This document shows positions 1 through 7,557 of a DNA stretch of 64,000 nt, in pieces; the first letter of the stretch is position 1; every line of letters begins with the position of its first letter. The translations under genes were made by a program, and so were the position numbers. Under the pieces are notes generated by a model, which was not told where the DNA came from, did not search any database, and saw only the letters and a program-made list of their open reading frames with translations. The stretch lies in contig NZ_JACHHY010000015.1 of NCBI RefSeq assembly GCF_014202905.1, forward strand, positions 1-64,000, read 5' to 3'. Source of the DNA: Chitinivorax tropicus (GTDB lineage Bacteria; Pseudomonadota; Gammaproteobacteria; Burkholderiales; SCOH01).

Positions 1-228
1 TTCCTGCGGGAAGCCGAAGCGGGCTTGCCGGTTGCAGAGTTGTGCCGCAAATATGCTTTTTCGGAATCCTGTTACTACCTCTGGCGCAGCAAGTTCGGCG
101 GCATGAGTGTTTCCGATGCCAAGCGCCTCAAGGAACTGGAAGCCGAGAATGCCCGCCTCAAGCGCATGCTGGCCAACAGCCTGCTGGAGAATGAAGTCAT
201 CAAGGAGGCGCTGCAAAAAAAGTGGTGA
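1..228 (+). CDS. IS3-family transposase OrfA (5' partial)
   Basis: This frame is open from base 1 to the stop at 226-228, so the start codon is upstream of the window. The visible part holds the end of a helix-turn-helix (residues reading [20 protein letters not shown]) followed by a leucine-rich coiled coil that ends in LQKKW. In IS3 elements OrfA binds the terminal repeats and, by -1 frameshifting, supplies the N-terminus of the OrfAB transposase. The frame ends just after the slippery run of seven A bases. Family assignment is firm; whether the element is still active cannot be judged here. Confidence 0.88.
   Translation, partial: FLREAEAGLPVAELCRKYAFSESCYYLWRSKFGGMSVSDAKRLKELEAENARLKRMLANSLLENEVIKEALQKKW
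216..222 (+). other. programmed -1 frameshift heptamer A_AAA_AAG
   Basis: In the orfA reading frame the codons read CAA AAA AAG TGG TGA, so bases 216-222 form a perfect A_AAA_AAG slippery heptamer, the classic IS3-family signal. A -1 slip here enters the orfB frame directly and yields the OrfAB fusion. The orfA stop lies four bases after the heptamer. Confidence 0.85.
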
Positions 229-1085
229 CCGCACCGGTTCGACGGGAACGGGTGCGGTTTCTGGCTGGGCACGGCCTTAGTCAGCGTCATGCGCTGCGTA
301 TCGCCCGCATGAGTACGAGCGCTTTCCGCTACAGCCCGAGACCCGATCACAACGACGTACTGCGTCAACGCATCATTAAACTGGCACAGAAACACCGGCG
401 CTACGGGGCCGGGATGATCTATCTGAAGTTGCGCCAGGCTGGAGAGGTCGTGAATCACAAGCGGGTGGATCGCCTCTATGCCGAAGCGGGCCTGCAAGTG
501 AGAAGGCGCAAGCGGAAGAAGATCCCAGCCGCGGATCGTCATCCTCTGGAGCGGCCCTTGGCTGCCAACCAAGTGTGGTCTATGGATTTCGTGTTCGACC
601 GGACGGCAGAGGGGCGCAGCATCAAGAGCCTGACCATCGTCGACAACGCGACTCATGAAGCCGTGGCCATCGTTCCGGAACGGGCCATGGGCGGACAGCA
701 ACTCGTGCGCATCCTCGACCAACTGGCCAAGACACGCGGGCTGCCCAAGGCGATCAGAACCGACAACGGCAAGGAGTTCTGTAGCCGGGCCCTGCTGACA
801 TGGGCTCATGCACGAGGTGTTCAACTGTTTCTCATTGAGCCCGGCAAGCCAAATCAGAATGCTTACATCGAGTCCTTCAACGGACGTTTCCGTGATGAGT
901 GCCTGAATGAACACTGGTTCACCAGCATTCGACACGCACAGGTCGTCATTGAAGCCTGGCGACGTGAATACAACGAGGAACGGCCCAAGAGATCCCTGGG
1001 CGGTTTGATGCCTGCCGCCTATGCCAAAACACTTATCCAGAAATCGGTTAAATTAGCCTCGGACTCTAAAGCCGACTGCTACTGA
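222..1085 (+). CDS. IS3-family transposase OrfB (DDE integrase domain)
   Basis: OrfB is the catalytic half of the transposase and is normally made as an OrfAB fusion. It has an N-terminal HTH_21-like region and an rve integrase core. The DDE triad is visible: Asp in WSMDFVFD, Asp in RTDNGKEF, and Glu in [19 protein letters not shown], followed by the usual [12 protein letters not shown] tail. At 287 residues it is full length and uninterrupted. The frame begins at a GTG at 222 inside the frameshift signal, which probably is not an independent start. The intact triad and frameshift site suggest the element was recently active. Confidence 0.9.
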   Translation: MVTAPVRRERVRFLAGHGLSQRHALRIARMSTSAFRYSPRPDHNDVLRQRIIKLAQKHRRYGAGMIYLKLRQAGEVVNHKRVDRLYAEAGLQVRRRKRKKIPAADRHPLERPLAANQVWSMDFVFDRTAEGRSIKSLTIVDNATHEAVAIVPERAMGGQQLVRILDQLAKTRGLPKAIRTDNGKEFCSRALLTWAHARGVQLFLIEPGKPNQNAYIESFNGRFRDECLNEHWFTSIRHAQVVIEAWRREYNEERPKRSLGGLMPAAYAKTLIQKSVKLASDSKADCY

Positions 1086-1303
1086 AAACGGAGGGACGTC
1101 GGGTACATCTGATAATGCCAAAGCCGTTGGCGAAATTTCACACTGGCAGTTGCCCTGATCGGAGTGAAACAGCACCCTATACGATGGTGTGTCTTTGAAT
1201 ACTGGGGCGATATAGTGAAATAGCCGCTATATTGAATAGAAAGATGCTGCGATGTATGGTGAGTGTGTCTGGTTGGGGCTGTGTTTGAATTGGGTGAGTG
1301 GGT

Positions 1304-2068
1304 ATGAGGTGGCTACGGCTTTGGATTGTGGCGCTATTGTTTAGCGGTGTCCCTATTGCGGGTGCAGATAAGGCTGTTCGTCTCGCAAGTGGTGAGTGGC
1401 CGCCGTTTCAGTCTGCGCAGCTCAAATATGGCGGGCTTGCGACCAGGATCATCACTGAAGCATTTGCGTTGAATGGTATTCAGGTCGAATATGGCTATTT
1501 TCCTTGGAAGCGTTCCTATTCCTACGCTGAGGCTGGTGATTGGGATGGTACTTTTGTCTGGTTTGCCTTACCTGAGCGCCGCGCCCAGTTTTATATCAGT
1601 GATCCGGTGGTGGATACCAAGTATGTGTTTTTCCATTTGAAAAATACGAAATTTGACTGGTCTACACTTGAGAGCCTGCAGGATACCAAGATCGGGTTAT
1701 TGGCTGGGGCGTCCATGGGGGATGACTTTCAGCGGGCAGAGCAGGATGGTGTCTTGCAGGTCGAGTATTCCAACAACGAGGAGAGTGGTTTCAGAAAGCT
1801 GCTCACAAAGCGTGTCGATGTCATATTGTGTGATGTCGAGGTTGGTTACTACGTCATCCAGAATATGTTCACGCCACAACAGGCTGCCTTGTTCACCCAC
1901 CACCCACAGCCTTTCAAAGTCGAACCACAGAATCTGCTGCTTTCGAAGAAGGTGGACAGAAACAAGCAGTTGATCGAATTGTTCAATAAAGGGCTTCGGC
2001 AGCTGAAGGCCAGTGGCAAATATGAGCGGTTCTTTCTGGAAAGCCGGCGGGAAAAATCGACGCCATAG
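1304..2068 (+). CDS. periplasmic solute-binding protein, family 3 (SBP_bac_3)
   Basis: About 254 residues with an N-terminal signal peptide (MRWLRLWIVALLFSGVPIAGA) and a family-3 extracellular solute-binding fold. The start of the mature protein (VRLASGEWPPF), the aromatic-rich PWKRSY segment and the RAQFYISDPV stretch match the amino-acid-binding type. No permease or ATPase gene is adjacent, so it may be an orphan binding protein; the ligand cannot be read from sequence. I chose the ATG at 1304 over a GTG two codons upstream; neither has a strong ribosome binding site. It converges with piuC. The IS element ends about 200 bases upstream and could affect its promoter. Confidence 0.8.
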   Translation: MRWLRLWIVALLFSGVPIAGADKAVRLASGEWPPFQSAQLKYGGLATRIITEAFALNGIQVEYGYFPWKRSYSYAEAGDWDGTFVWFALPERRAQFYISDPVVDTKYVFFHLKNTKFDWSTLESLQDTKIGLLAGASMGDDFQRAEQDGVLQVEYSNNEESGFRKLLTKRVDVILCDVEVGYYVIQNMFTPQQAALFTHHPQPFKVEPQNLLLSKKVDRNKQLIELFNKGLRQLKASGKYERFFLESRREKSTP

Positions 2069-2231
2069 CGGCGGTATCCATCCGGGGATGCCGCTTGGGT
2101 GCCCAGCAAACACCAGTAGGGGGCGGTTGGTCGGATGGTTTTCCTGATTGTGCCATTGGCCGGTGTGGGCCGATCTCGCCTTGCCAAATGTGGATTGGGT
2201 ACGCTGTCTGTATGAGGCGCATCAACGGTGA

Positions 2232-2912
2232 TCAGATCTCTGCCCATAACCGTAGCAGGTTGTGATAATGCGAGGTCAGGCTGATCAGCTCCTCGGCATC
2301 ACCCAGTCGGTTTCTTAGGCTGACGATTGCCATATCGAGATCAAACAGCATGCTGCGGTGTTGATCGCTACGCACCATGCTTTGCAGCCAAAAGAATGAG
2401 GCCAGGCGGGCTCCTTGGGTCACGGGCTCGACACGGTGCAAGCTGGTTGAGGGATAGAGGATCATGTCGCCGGCAGGCAGCTTGACTGAATGCAGGCCGT
2501 AGGTGTCTTCAATCACCAGCTCGCCGCCTTCATATTCATCCGGGTCGGCCAGAAACAGGGTGCAGGATAGATCGGTCCGTACCAGTTCGCCTGTGCTGTT
2601 GATGGTGCGGATGGCGTTGTCAACATGGTTGCCGAAATCCATGCCGCCTTCGTAGCGATTGAAAAGTGGGGGGAAGATACGTTTGGGTAGGGCCGCAGAG
2701 AAAAACAATCCGTTGTGCTTCAATGCTGTCAGGATGAGGTCACCGACCTCCCGGGCAATAGGGTCTTGATCCGGCAATTGTAGATTGCGTTTTACCTGTG
2801 CCGATTGAGAGCCAGCAGTGATGCGGCCATCTTGCCAACAGCCTGATGCAAGCCTCGCCCGGCAGTGTTGAACGGTTTCTGTATCCAGTACATTAGGGAT
2901 ATGAAGCAGCAT
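2232..2912 (-). CDS. piuC: PKHD-type Fe(II)/2-oxoglutarate hydroxylase PiuC/YbiX
   Basis: This 226-residue protein has the exact usual length of the PiuC/YbiX family. The open frame runs 25 codons further upstream, but [10 protein letters not shown] at 2912 matches the conserved family N-terminus and was chosen as start. Fe(II) ligands are visible as His96 and Asp98 (NHVD) and His159 (SLHRV), and Arg169 is the likely 2-oxoglutarate anchor. In E. coli and Pseudomonas the homologue sits beside the Fiu or PiuA siderophore receptor, and here it follows a Fiu-like receptor on the same strand. Its substrate is not established in general. A hairpin lies between the two genes. Confidence 0.9.
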   Translation of the reverse strand: MLLHIPNVLDTETVQHCRARLASGCWQDGRITAGSQSAQVKRNLQLPDQDPIAREVGDLILTALKHNGLFFSAALPKRIFPPLFNRYEGGMDFGNHVDNAIRTINSTGELVRTDLSCTLFLADPDEYEGGELVIEDTYGLHSVKLPAGDMILYPSTSLHRVEPVTQGARLASFFWLQSMVRSDQHRSMLFDLDMAIVSLRNRLGDAEELISLTSHYHNLLRLWAEI

Positions 2913-2977
2913 AGTGGGTCTCGTCAAGTCGTGGTCGGGTTTTGCTGGCGTGGCGACATGGTTGCGCAAACGATGAA

Positions 2978-3008
2978 CCCAAGCCAATGCCTTAGGCGTT
3001 GGCTTGGG
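2978..3008 (-). terminator. hairpin between fiu and piuC
   Basis: Two 14-base arms (2978-2991 and 2995-3008) pair around a TTA loop with one G-T wobble. It lies about 30 bases after the fiu stop and 65 bases before the piuC start. There is no clear T-run, so it may act as a weak terminator or as an mRNA 3'-end stabiliser within the operon. Confidence 0.5.
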
Positions 3009-3037
3009 TCATGATAGCAGTCAAACAATACGTGGAA

Positions 3038-5212
3038 TCAATTGAAGCGATAGCTGCCGGTCAATTGAACGCCACGGCCTGGGCCGGTGACGGTGTGGCC
3101 GGCATACAAGCCCTCGTAGTATTTCTTGTCGAGCAGGTTGGTTGCATTGAGCTGGATCGAGTAGTCGCGCTTGTCGTATGCCACCATGGCATCCCAGCGG
3201 ACATAGGCGGGCAGCTCCGTGGTATTGGTGACGCCAGTATAGCGTTTGCCTTTGGCGTCGAAGCCACCCCCTACCTTCCAGCCCATGCCCAGTGCATACG
3301 TTGTCCAGCCGCCGATGGTGTAGCGTGGCGTGTTGGCAGCTTCCTTGCCCTGGCTGTTGCTGTCGATATGGCTGTCGATCTTTGACTTCATCAAGGTGAC
3401 ATTGCCAAAAGCCTCCAGCTTTTCCGTCAGCCGGCCTGCTATGCCAAAGTCGATGCCATCGGTGTGGCGCTTGCCGCTCAGCAGATAGACATCCTGCTTC
3501 AGCGGGTCGGTGTTGCGCTCATGTGTCTTGGTGATCCGGAAGGCTGCGGCTCGTAAGCTCAGGTCGCCATCCAGCAGATCCAATTTGGTGCCGATTTCCA
3601 GATTACGGTTTTTCTCAGGCGGCGTGTTGGTGCCACGGGGGTCGAGTGCATAAGCCTCGCCCGAGGGGTTGAACGATGTGCCGAGCGTGGCGTAATAGCT
3701 CTGCTGGCCATCGGGCTGATAGATGACCCCAGTGCGGTAGCTGGCGATACGATCAGTGCGGGCGGTATCGGTGCTGCTCCAGCTGTTGGTCTTCGCATTG
3801 AAGTTGCGTGTGGTGTAATCCCCCTTGAAGCGATCCCAGCGCAAACCTGCCAGCACCTTCCATTGGTATGTCAAGGCCACCATGTCTTGCGCGTAGATGC
3901 CCACGACATTCGAGTCGAAATTGACATCGCTGCCGGGCAGGCGTACTGGTGTCTGCATGGCCGGATGCGGGTCTGGGTTGCCAAGTGTGGTGGTGGGGGC
4001 GCCATCTTTGTGGCTCCAGCGGTAGGTCTTGGATTTCTCACCGGTGTAGTCCAGGCCAGCCAGGATCTGGTGCTTGATATCACCTGTGCGGAATTCGCCC
4101 ATCAGATCAAACTGATTGGAGAAGATCTTCTCTGTTCCTTCGCGACCAGGCCGGTTACGGATGATGGTGGTCTTGTCGGCCAACACGCCGCCGGTGCTGG
4201 TGATATCAAGGCGAGGCGCGGTCGGCCAGACATCCCGGTGATATTTGCCATAGCGCAAGGTATTGCGGAGCGTGACATTGGACGACAGCTTGTGTTGGAC
4301 GATGGCCGTGCCAATGTCTGCCTTATTCTTTTCGTAGTCCCAGTCCGGCAGCCCATAGAATCGATTTTGTGGCACATCGATCGGCTTGCCCTGGAAGTAA
4401 GGCACCCCATAGTCTGGAATATTGTCTTCTGTGAGGTGATAGTAGGAGAGCGTCAACTCCGTTGGCTCACCAATGCCCAGGCGTAGCGAGGGGGCCACGC
4501 CCCATCGGTTCTGCTCGGTTCCATCGCGATCACCATCTGCTTTTTGGATCATGGCATTCAAACGCATCGCGGCGGTTTCTCCCACCATCAGGTTGGAATC
4601 AACAGTTGCCCGTTGGTAGCGATTGCTGCCAATGGTGCCAGACACCTCGGTGCGCTTCCCGGCAAATGGCTGTTTGCTGACCTGATTCACCAGCCCGCCT
4701 GTCGAGCCACGACCAAACAGCATGGAGGAGGGGCCGAACAGGGCATCGACACGGTCAGTATTGAACAGATCTCGGTTGTACTGACCAATATCCCGCACGC
4801 CATCCAGATAGATATCTGTGCCAGCGGCAAAGCCACGGATAGTGATATTGTCACCGGTGCGGCCCCCTTCCCCGGCGTTGAAGGTCAAGCCCGGCACATT
4901 GCGCATGGCGTCTTTCAACGTGGCATCGCCTTGGTCTGCAATCAAGCGCTGGGTGATGGTGGTTTCACTTTGTGGAATGTCGCGCTTGGCCGTCGGCATT
5001 TTGCCAACAGACGTCGTAGCCTTGTTGTAGGATTTGTCCGACGGCATGGCGCTGTCAACGCGGGTTGCATCCACATTTACCGCAGGGAGCACGGTGTCCT
5101 TGACCGTTTCCGCCAGAACCGGGGTTGTCGCGACCAGGCCGGCCAAGGTCAGGCTCGCAGGCAGCTTGGCCATATGGCGGACTGCCGATTGTTTTTTGTT
5201 TATTTCTCTCAT
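3038..5212 (-). CDS. fiu: TonB-dependent catecholate siderophore receptor, Fiu-like
   Basis: A 724-residue outer-membrane receptor. It has a signal peptide ending near PVLAE, a plug domain (ITQRLIADQGDATLKDAMRN, VPGLTFNAGEGGRTGDNITI) and a 22-strand-type barrel ending in QLTGSYRFN. Length and plug sequence match the Fiu/CirA catecholate siderophore group. It imports ferric siderophores using energy from TonB-ExbB-ExbD, whose genes lie directly upstream on the same strand. No separate Fur box or strong promoter is visible in the 190 bases upstream, so it may be read through from exbD. The exact siderophore cannot be told from sequence. Confidence 0.9.
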   Translation of the reverse strand: MREINKKQSAVRHMAKLPASLTLAGLVATTPVLAETVKDTVLPAVNVDATRVDSAMPSDKSYNKATTSVGKMPTAKRDIPQSETTITQRLIADQGDATLKDAMRNVPGLTFNAGEGGRTGDNITIRGFAAGTDIYLDGVRDIGQYNRDLFNTDRVDALFGPSSMLFGRGSTGGLVNQVSKQPFAGKRTEVSGTIGSNRYQRATVDSNLMVGETAAMRLNAMIQKADGDRDGTEQNRWGVAPSLRLGIGEPTELTLSYYHLTEDNIPDYGVPYFQGKPIDVPQNRFYGLPDWDYEKNKADIGTAIVQHKLSSNVTLRNTLRYGKYHRDVWPTAPRLDITSTGGVLADKTTIIRNRPGREGTEKIFSNQFDLMGEFRTGDIKHQILAGLDYTGEKSKTYRWSHKDGAPTTTLGNPDPHPAMQTPVRLPGSDVNFDSNVVGIYAQDMVALTYQWKVLAGLRWDRFKGDYTTRNFNAKTNSWSSTDTARTDRIASYRTGVIYQPDGQQSYYATLGTSFNPSGEAYALDPRGTNTPPEKNRNLEIGTKLDLLDGDLSLRAAAFRITKTHERNTDPLKQDVYLLSGKRHTDGIDFGIAGRLTEKLEAFGNVTLMKSKIDSHIDSNSQGKEAANTPRYTIGGWTTYALGMGWKVGGGFDAKGKRYTGVTNTTELPAYVRWDAMVAYDKRDYSIQLNATNLLDKKYYEGLYAGHTVTGPGRGVQLTGSYRFN

Positions 5213-5403
5213 GCGTATCTCGTTATGTTGTGGATTGCGGAAAAGCCCACCCCTGCCTTGAATGGGGCATCGTCAAGATGGGCATGTCTGCAGGGCAGAT
5301 TCGGTTGATGTGGCCTCGATCCATCCGCCTGGTTTGATTCAAGGCTGGCGCCATGGCACCGCGCCCACCATCAGGCTGATGTGGATCTTCAAATCAACGG
5401 CGC

Positions 5404-5823
5404 CTAGGGCTGAGCAGGCACCTCGGTGACAAAGCCGATCTTGCCGACCCCTTGCTGCTGAGCGGCAGCCATGGCCTTGGCCACGCTGTCATAGCGAACG
5501 CTCTCGTCAGCTCGGATGTGCAGCTCGACTTTAGGGTTGACTGCAATCGCAGCGGCGAAGCGCGGGCCGAGTTGGTCAGCAGCAACAGACTGATCGTTCC
5601 AGTAATACCCCCCCTTTGCATCGATCGCGAGGCGGATCGACTCGGGCAGATCCTTGTGCTGGCTCGCGCTGGCCTTGGGCAATTGGACATTCACCGCATT
5701 GGTCAGCATTGGCGCGGTGATGATGAACACCACCAATAGCACCAACATCACATCCACCAGCGGCGTGGTGTTGATCTCCGCCATTGGTGCGGCGTTCCCG
5801 TCATCGAAACTACCGAACGCCAT
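5404..5823 (-). CDS. exbD: biopolymer transport protein ExbD
   Basis: 139 residues with one N-terminal transmembrane helix and a periplasmic domain. The family signature AEINTTPLVDVMLVLLVVF is present, with the functionally essential Asp at residue 24 at the start of the helix. ExbD joins ExbB in the proton-driven motor that energises TonB. The gene overlaps the end of exbB by 14 bases, which points to translational coupling. The order is tonB, exbB, exbD, followed on the same strand by the siderophore receptor. Confidence 0.94.
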   Translation of the reverse strand: MAFGSFDDGNAAPMAEINTTPLVDVMLVLLVVFIITAPMLTNAVNVQLPKASASQHKDLPESIRLAIDAKGGYYWNDQSVAADQLGPRFAAAIAVNPKVELHIRADESVRYDSVAKAMAAAQQQGVGKIGFVTEVPAQP

Positions 5824-6481
5824 CGTGGGCCTCCGTCAGTAAATGGGCGTGCAGGTCATGTGCGAAACCATCCATTTCCTGAGCCAATACCCGGTTCATC
5901 CGGACAAAAGTGTTGTAGGCCACCACAGCAGGTATGGCGGCAGCCAAGCCCGCAGCAGTGGCGATCAATGCCTCACCAATGGGCCCCGCCACAGTGCCAA
6001 TCGAGGCCTGACCCGCTGTCGCGATGCCCACCAGCGCATGGTAGATGCCCCATACCGTACCAAACAGGCCGATAAAAGGTGCGGTCGAGCCCACCGTTGC
6101 GAGCCATGTCAGGCCACGTTCCAAGCGACCATTTTGCTGTGCCAGCTGATTGCGCAGGGTGCGGACCAGATAGTCATCCAGCGAAACAGTCTTCCCCAGC
6201 GATTGGCTGGCGTGCTTGCGATGATGCGCCAGACCATCACGTGCAGACCTGGCCAATGCGGCAAGGGGGGATGCGGAGTGCTCGATCAGTTGATTGGCGG
6301 CTTGCCAGCTGGCGGCCTGCCAGAAACGCTGCTGCACATCGCGATTGGATTGACGAATCCGCCATAGCAAGGCACCCCTGCCCAAAATCAGGCACCAGCT
6401 GACGACAGACATGGCCAACAACAGTAGAAAAACCGTGATGAGAACACCATCACCCTGTTTGAATACCAGGGATAAATCCAT
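5810..6481 (-). CDS. exbB: MotA/TolQ/ExbB proton channel protein ExbB
   Basis: 223 residues with the three-helix layout of ExbB: an N-terminal helix after MDLSLVFKQGDG, then two long helices separated by a cytoplasmic loop. The conserved region TAPFIGLFGTVWGIYHAL and the final helix with AEALIATA-like sequence (GEALIATAAGLAAAIPAVVAYN) are clear. It forms the inner-membrane proton channel of the Ton motor with ExbD. It starts 11 bases after the tonB stop and overlaps exbD, so the three genes form an operon. Confidence 0.94.
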   Translation of the reverse strand: MDLSLVFKQGDGVLITVFLLLLAMSVVSWCLILGRGALLWRIRQSNRDVQQRFWQAASWQAANQLIEHSASPLAALARSARDGLAHHRKHASQSLGKTVSLDDYLVRTLRNQLAQQNGRLERGLTWLATVGSTAPFIGLFGTVWGIYHALVGIATAGQASIGTVAGPIGEALIATAAGLAAAIPAVVAYNTFVRMNRVLAQEMDGFAHDLHAHLLTEAHDGVR

Positions 6482-6492
6482 GAGAACAGCCT

Positions 6493-7170
6493 TTACGCTT
6501 GATACAGGTTGAATTTGAGAGGGATGAGTACACTGCCGACAATGGGTTCTTCCCCACGTTTGGCAGGTACGAATTTCCAGCGCCGAACCGCCTCCAATGC
6601 CGCTTTGTCCAGCCTCGGGAAACCGCTGCTGCTGCTGACCTCCACCGAAATCGGCAACCCTTTTTCACTGACCTGCGCCCTGACCATTACCGTGCCCTGT
6701 TCCTGCAGCTCCAATGACAACGGGGGATAGGCAGGCTTAGGGTTGGATAGATAGGCCGCTGAGAAGACCGGCTGTGTCTCCACCGCCGGAGCGGGCTTCT
6801 CCACACTTGTCGGTGTCACTGGGGCGGGGTGGGCTGCGGCCACCAAGGTTGGCTGCGGCTCACTGACCGTTTCTGTTGCACTGGCGGTGGGGGCCTGCTC
6901 TGTAGCCGATTTGTCGTTGGTCAGCATCGGGCGGGTGACGACAGCCTGGCGTACCGGAGCCGGTTTGGTGGGGGATGGCTCTGGTGTGCTGGGCTTAGGT
7001 GGCGTGGCGGGTGCTGGTTCAGCAGGGGCCGCCACGGCAGAAATCATCTCGACGTAATCCAGGCGTGGCGCAGTCTCGACGCTGGGCCGATTGACAACCA
7101 ATGCGCCGATCACGGCGATATGCAACGCGATGGCCACACCACTGCTAATAAGATTAGGATTGCGATTCAT
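6493..7170 (-). CDS. tonB: energy transducer TonB
   Basis: 225 residues from ATG at 7170. There is a single N-terminal membrane anchor (SSGVAIALHIAVIGALVV), a long Pro/Ala/Glu-rich spacer that would cross the periplasm, and a C-terminal TonB domain (YLSNPKPAYPPLSLELQEQG, VSSSSGFPRLDKAALEAVRRWKF). It carries energy from ExbBD to outer-membrane receptors such as the nearby Fiu-like protein. The frame extends 33 codons further upstream, but those residues are not TonB-like and precede the anchor. No ribosome binding site precedes the ATG, and the promoter -10 box ends six bases before it, so the mRNA may be leaderless. Confidence 0.92.
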   Translation of the reverse strand: MNRNPNLISSGVAIALHIAVIGALVVNRPSVETAPRLDYVEMISAVAAPAEPAPATPPKPSTPEPSPTKPAPVRQAVVTRPMLTNDKSATEQAPTASATETVSEPQPTLVAAAHPAPVTPTSVEKPAPAVETQPVFSAAYLSNPKPAYPPLSLELQEQGTVMVRAQVSEKGLPISVEVSSSSGFPRLDKAALEAVRRWKFVPAKRGEEPIVGSVLIPLKFNLYQA

Positions 7171-7176
7171 TCTTAT

Positions 7177-7206
7177 AATATAACAAGAATTGTTATCAAT
7201 AACAAT
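7177..7206 (-). promoter_or_regulatory. tonB promoter with overlapping Fur-like palindrome
   Basis: On the minus strand TTGTTA (7205-7200) and TATATT (7182-7177) are spaced by exactly 17 bases, a good sigma-70 promoter. A perfect 8+2+8 palindrome, ATTGTTAT-CA-ATAACAAT at 7189-7206, covers the -35 box and much of the spacer. Its AT-rich ATAA/TTAT half-sites resemble Fur boxes, and a repressor bound here would block RNA polymerase. Fur as the binder is inferred from the iron-uptake genes downstream. Confidence 0.65.
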
Positions 7207-7506
7207 GCTTAATCGTTGGTGCGAATGGATGGCGCGACGGCGCATGGCAGCCCGCTCCCCAGTATGCACGCCAGCTGAATGCCGGGCGATGAGTCGGATG
7301 CCCGTGGCGCTAGGTGTGGTGGCGGCATCGATGCCGCTTCACGCAGGGTGGGGAGGTGTTTGGTCAACTGGGTCTGGTCGGTTTCGACCGGGTGTTTGTC
7401 TGAGGAGGGGTTTGAGCATCATCCACCATGTATGGCCATGACATGCACCACCTGCATGTGGGTTGGTGCGGAGTGTGCCTGTCAGATCTGCTCACGTTCA
7501 AGGGGC

Positions 7507-7539
7507 AAAAAAAAGCCCGACAGCGTACTGTCGGGCTTT
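7507..7539 (-). terminator. Rho-independent terminator of rhlE
   Basis: A perfect 12-base-pair stem (7512-7523 with 7528-7539, loop CGTA) is followed on the minus strand by eight T bases (complement of 7507-7514). It lies 19 bases after the rhlE stop. Confidence 0.92.
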
Positions 7540-7557
7540 CTTCAAGTGGGGATGCTA

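Larger units (their letters stand above)
1..1107 (+). mobile_element. IS3-family insertion sequence (IS407-like), left end outside window
   Basis: Two overlapping transposase frames, joined by an A-AAA-AAG slippery heptamer, are the standard layout of IS3-family elements. The OrfA and OrfB sequences look most like the IS407 group. Coding starts before base 1, so the left inverted repeat is not in the window. The right end probably lies about 20 bases after the orfB stop, where the sequence ends in GGGTACA near 1107, since IS3 elements end in CA. I could not confirm this end because the left repeat is missing. The neighbour downstream is an ordinary chromosomal gene starting near 1304. Confidence 0.85.

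Noticed and set aside
75-935. Long open frame on the minus strand of the insertion sequence
   Set aside because: It lies fully opposite the transposase frames, which have clear domains; it is a shadow of their codon use.
5213-5403. Fur box upstream of fiu
   Set aside because: No AT-rich ATAAT/ATTAT palindrome was found in this gap.
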